Origin: a virus
DNA: 50,837 nt
Virus record (IMG/VR): IMGVR_UViG_3300047552_001737
Span: 1 to 50,837 of that record
Reading direction: 5' to 3' (one strand)
Part shown: positions 48,989-50,837 of the stretch, in pieces
Numbering within the stretch: the stretch's first letter is position 1
Layout of the letters: every line of letters starts with the position of its first letter
Translations under genes and position numbers: made by a program
The notes under the pieces: generated by a model
The model's database searches: none
Told to the model about the DNA's origin: nothing
What the model saw: only the letters and a program-made list of their open reading frames with translations

Positions 48989-50837
48989 CTATAAAACAGC
49001 CTTAATTACGGATTCGTCGTTCTGGCTCTCTACTAGAATTCTTTTGTCAAATAATTCATTGGTCTCTATTGCGTGTTCTATGATGAATATCAACTTATCT
49101 TGGGCTTCTTGCTTTAATAACTCAAGACAGGAGTCTCTTGTTATGGGGTCATGGTTATGGAATGGTTCATCTAGAACGAGCCACCCTGGATTAAACCCAG
49201 TTCTTCTTGAAATTACATTATTTATAGATAAATCTACTGCCCACTCTATACTTGCAAACTGACCACCAGATAGGCCTGACTTAACTGAAACTTGTTTTCC
49301 ATTTTTATATATAACTGGACGAATTTCTTCTTTTATTACGTTCTTTTGGGTAATCTTTTCAGTTAAGAACTGTATAGTGACTCCATTGGTATTATTTAGT
49401 TTAACAAGCTTATTATTGGTCTCTGTAGCTATTTCTTGAAGAACTTCTTCCATTATATTATTCAGGAATGACTTCAATAATCCTTGAAAATCCATTTCAA
49501 GATTAAACTCATTTCTTAATAAAGTTAATTTATCTTCATAGTTACGAATTTGAATATTTACTTTAGACAATAATTCTGTGTCTTTATTTATCTTTAATAC
49601 TAATTGCTTATTACTTCCAGATTCATAAGCCAATCTAAGAGTGGCTTTATTTAAACGACTTTCTATATCCTCAAAAATGCTTGATTTTTCGTTAAACTCA
49701 TTCAATATAGGAGTGGAGACTTGACTAATCTTGCTCATCTCCTCCTTCTTGATTTCTTCAAATTTAGCTACTGCTTCAGCTCTTTCTTTGGATAGCTCTT
49801 CGTTTTTGGTCTTAATAACCTTCTTTAAATCTTGAACCAATATCTCATCTTTGGTTGGGCCAATTTTAGACAATTCGTCTATCTTAGAGGAGTTTGTTTC
49901 AATATACTGAACTGCTTCTGTTAATAAATCCTTAGAAGCGATAGCTACTTGCAGTCGATTTTCGTCACTGACCCACTCTTGGTCACAGACATGGCATTTA
50001 TTCTGCTTAATAGATTGTATTGTCTTCTCTGTTTCTACTAAAAACCCAGCAATAGGCCCTGTGAATTTAAACTTATTTCTTAATTCTTTTTCTTTATTAT
50101 TGTTGTCTTTTTTGAGCTTATTTACTTCATTTTGCCTATTTTCTTTTTCCTTCAGAATACCTTCGTTTAATTTATCGCAATCCATAGTTAATTGTTCGAT
50201 TTCTTTAACTAGCGGACTTACAAAGACAATTTGTCTGGACTTTATTTCTTGTGCTTTCTCTGTAAATTGCTCAATTTTAGTGTTTAAAATGTTTAATTCA
50301 TTTGTTAAAAACTTTGACTTAATCTTCAAGTCTTCGATTTCATTATTTAATGGAACTAAGTCAAATAGTTTCAATTCATCTATTATCGGTCTATTCTTAA
50401 TAATAGCAGTTAAATTAGCTTCATTTAGTGTTATTTCTTTTTCAATGTCAGAAATCTTCTGTTTTGAATCCTTAATGCCATTTTCTATGTGTTTTAAGGA
50501 CAGTAACTGACCCAAGAATTCTTTCTTCTCTGAGTCAACCATTGACATAAATCTACCCATGCTTCTTTGTGGACGGAAAGTCAATGCATCTAGTAATTCA
50601 AGGCTTATGGGTAAAAGTTCGGAGATTTTTGTATTAGTATTCTTAGCTCCAGTAAGCTCCGCTCCATTTTCACTAAAAGAGACAGTCTCTCCTCTATTTA
50701 TTTCATAGGTTTTGCCATTAAAGTCAAATTCGACACCAATTTGCATCGGGTCTTCAGTTAGATAACTTTGTAGTTCAGTAGCTGGTATGTGAGAAAAACC
50801 AAATAAATAAGGCAATGTTAGGTGTAAATTGCTCTTA
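48989..50837 (-). CDS. gp46/SbcC-like ATPase, 5' end cut by window
   Basis: The frame is open to the window edge, reading KSNLHLTLPYLFGF at the border, so the border lies in the Walker A loop (GKSN) and about 40 residues are missing. The rest has a long coiled coil, a zinc hook CHVC (KCHVCDQEW), a second coil, then LSGGQ (signature), WLVLDEP (Walker B) and IIEHA (switch His). It forms a nuclease complex with a gp47/SbcD phosphoesterase for end resection. The TTG at 50815 is not a start. The partner gene is likely just outside the window. Confidence 0.85.
   Translation of the reverse strand, partial: KSNLHLTLPYLFGFSHIPATELQSYLTEDPMQIGVEFDFNGKTYEINRGETVSFSENGAELTGAKNTNTKISELLPISLELLDALTFRPQRSMGRFMSMVDSEKKEFLGQLLSLKHIENGIKDSKQKISDIEKEITLNEANLTAIIKNRPIIDELKLFDLVPLNNEIEDLKIKSKFLTNELNILNTKIEQFTEKAQEIKSRQIVFVSPLVKEIEQLTMDCDKLNEGILKEKENRQNEVNKLKKDNNNKEKELRNKFKFTGPIAGFLVETEKTIQSIKQNKCHVCDQEWVSDENRLQVAIASKDLLTEAVQYIETNSSKIDELSKIGPTKDEILVQDLKKVIKTKNEELSKERAEAVAKFEEIKKEEMSKISQVSTPILNEFNEKSSIFEDIESRLNKATLRLAYESGSNKQLVLKINKDTELLSKVNIQIRNYEDKLTLLRNEFNLEMDFQGLLKSFLNNIMEEVLQEIATETNNKLVKLNNTNGVTIQFLTEKITQKNVIKEEIRPVIYKNGKQVSVKSGLSGGQFASIEWAVDLSINNVISRRTGFNPGWLVLDEPFHNHDPITRDSCLELLKQEAQDKLIFIIEHAIETNELFDKRILVESQNDESVIKAVL

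Noticed and set aside
1-50837. tRNA or other structured RNA genes
   Set aside because: No cloverleaf with a TTCGA-type arm and CCA end was found by eye; a covariance search would be needed to exclude them.

Overview
The window is a stretch of a large, AT-rich, tailed bacteriophage genome of the contractile-tail (myovirus) type. It carries a baseplate J-like protein, large modular tail or baseplate proteins, and a phage-encoded replication and recombination set: DnaE-type polymerase, DnaB-like helicase, DnaG-like primase, UvsX-like recombinase, single-strand binding protein and a gp46/SbcC-like ATPase. Genes are tightly packed with ATGA and TAATG junctions, and standard stop codons are used. 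A lipobox protein suggests a Gram-negative host, but the host cannot be named from the sequence.

Region 1 (about 1-12104, minus strand) is accessory. Downstream in transcription lies a tandem family of seven small Arg/Ser/aromatic-rich genes (495-2556). Before them come small Cys-rich proteins flanking a compact TnpB/Cas12-like RuvC nuclease gene (4437-6029). The 3' end of that gene runs into a three-repeat CRISPR-like array (4269-4450; 36-nt repeats, 37-nt unique spacers, exact 73-nt period). Further upstream are many short soluble and membrane proteins, a lipoprotein with an HEFVH metalloprotease motif, and a calcineurin-type phosphoesterase.

Region 2 (12151-29574, plus strand) starts only 46 bp from the divergent minus-strand operon. 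It encodes a deaminase-fold protein that has lost its zinc ligands, a 2049-residue baseplate J protein with a very large insertion, two tandem paralogous 346-residue proteins, a protein of six Ig-like repeats, a 1190-residue protein with a Kelch-like propeller, a 139-residue protein and an 835-residue fibre or baseplate protein.

Region 3 (29571-50837, minus strand) is the replication, recombination and nucleotide block. In transcription order it reads: gp46/SbcC-like ATPase (cut by the window edge inside its Walker A motif), two small genes, endonuclease VII-like HNH protein, class II ribonucleotide reductase interrupted by a LAGLIDADG intein at the radical cysteine, two coiled-coil or acidic proteins, a phosphoesterase, a small sigma-region-4-like protein, a terminator, DnaE, an unknown protein, SSB, UvsY-like mediator, UvsX, primase, helicase, ClpP-like protease, several small proteins and peptide deformylase. 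Its terminal stop codon overlaps that of the convergent structural operon.

The strongest candidate for an undescribed system is the hypercompact TnpB-like nuclease with its own mini-array, without cas1/cas2 and with the last codons of the nuclease gene lying inside the first repeat. The second is the seven-unit mini-gene array, whose last unit is split by a 7-bp repeat tract whose copy number would decide whether the protein is full length.
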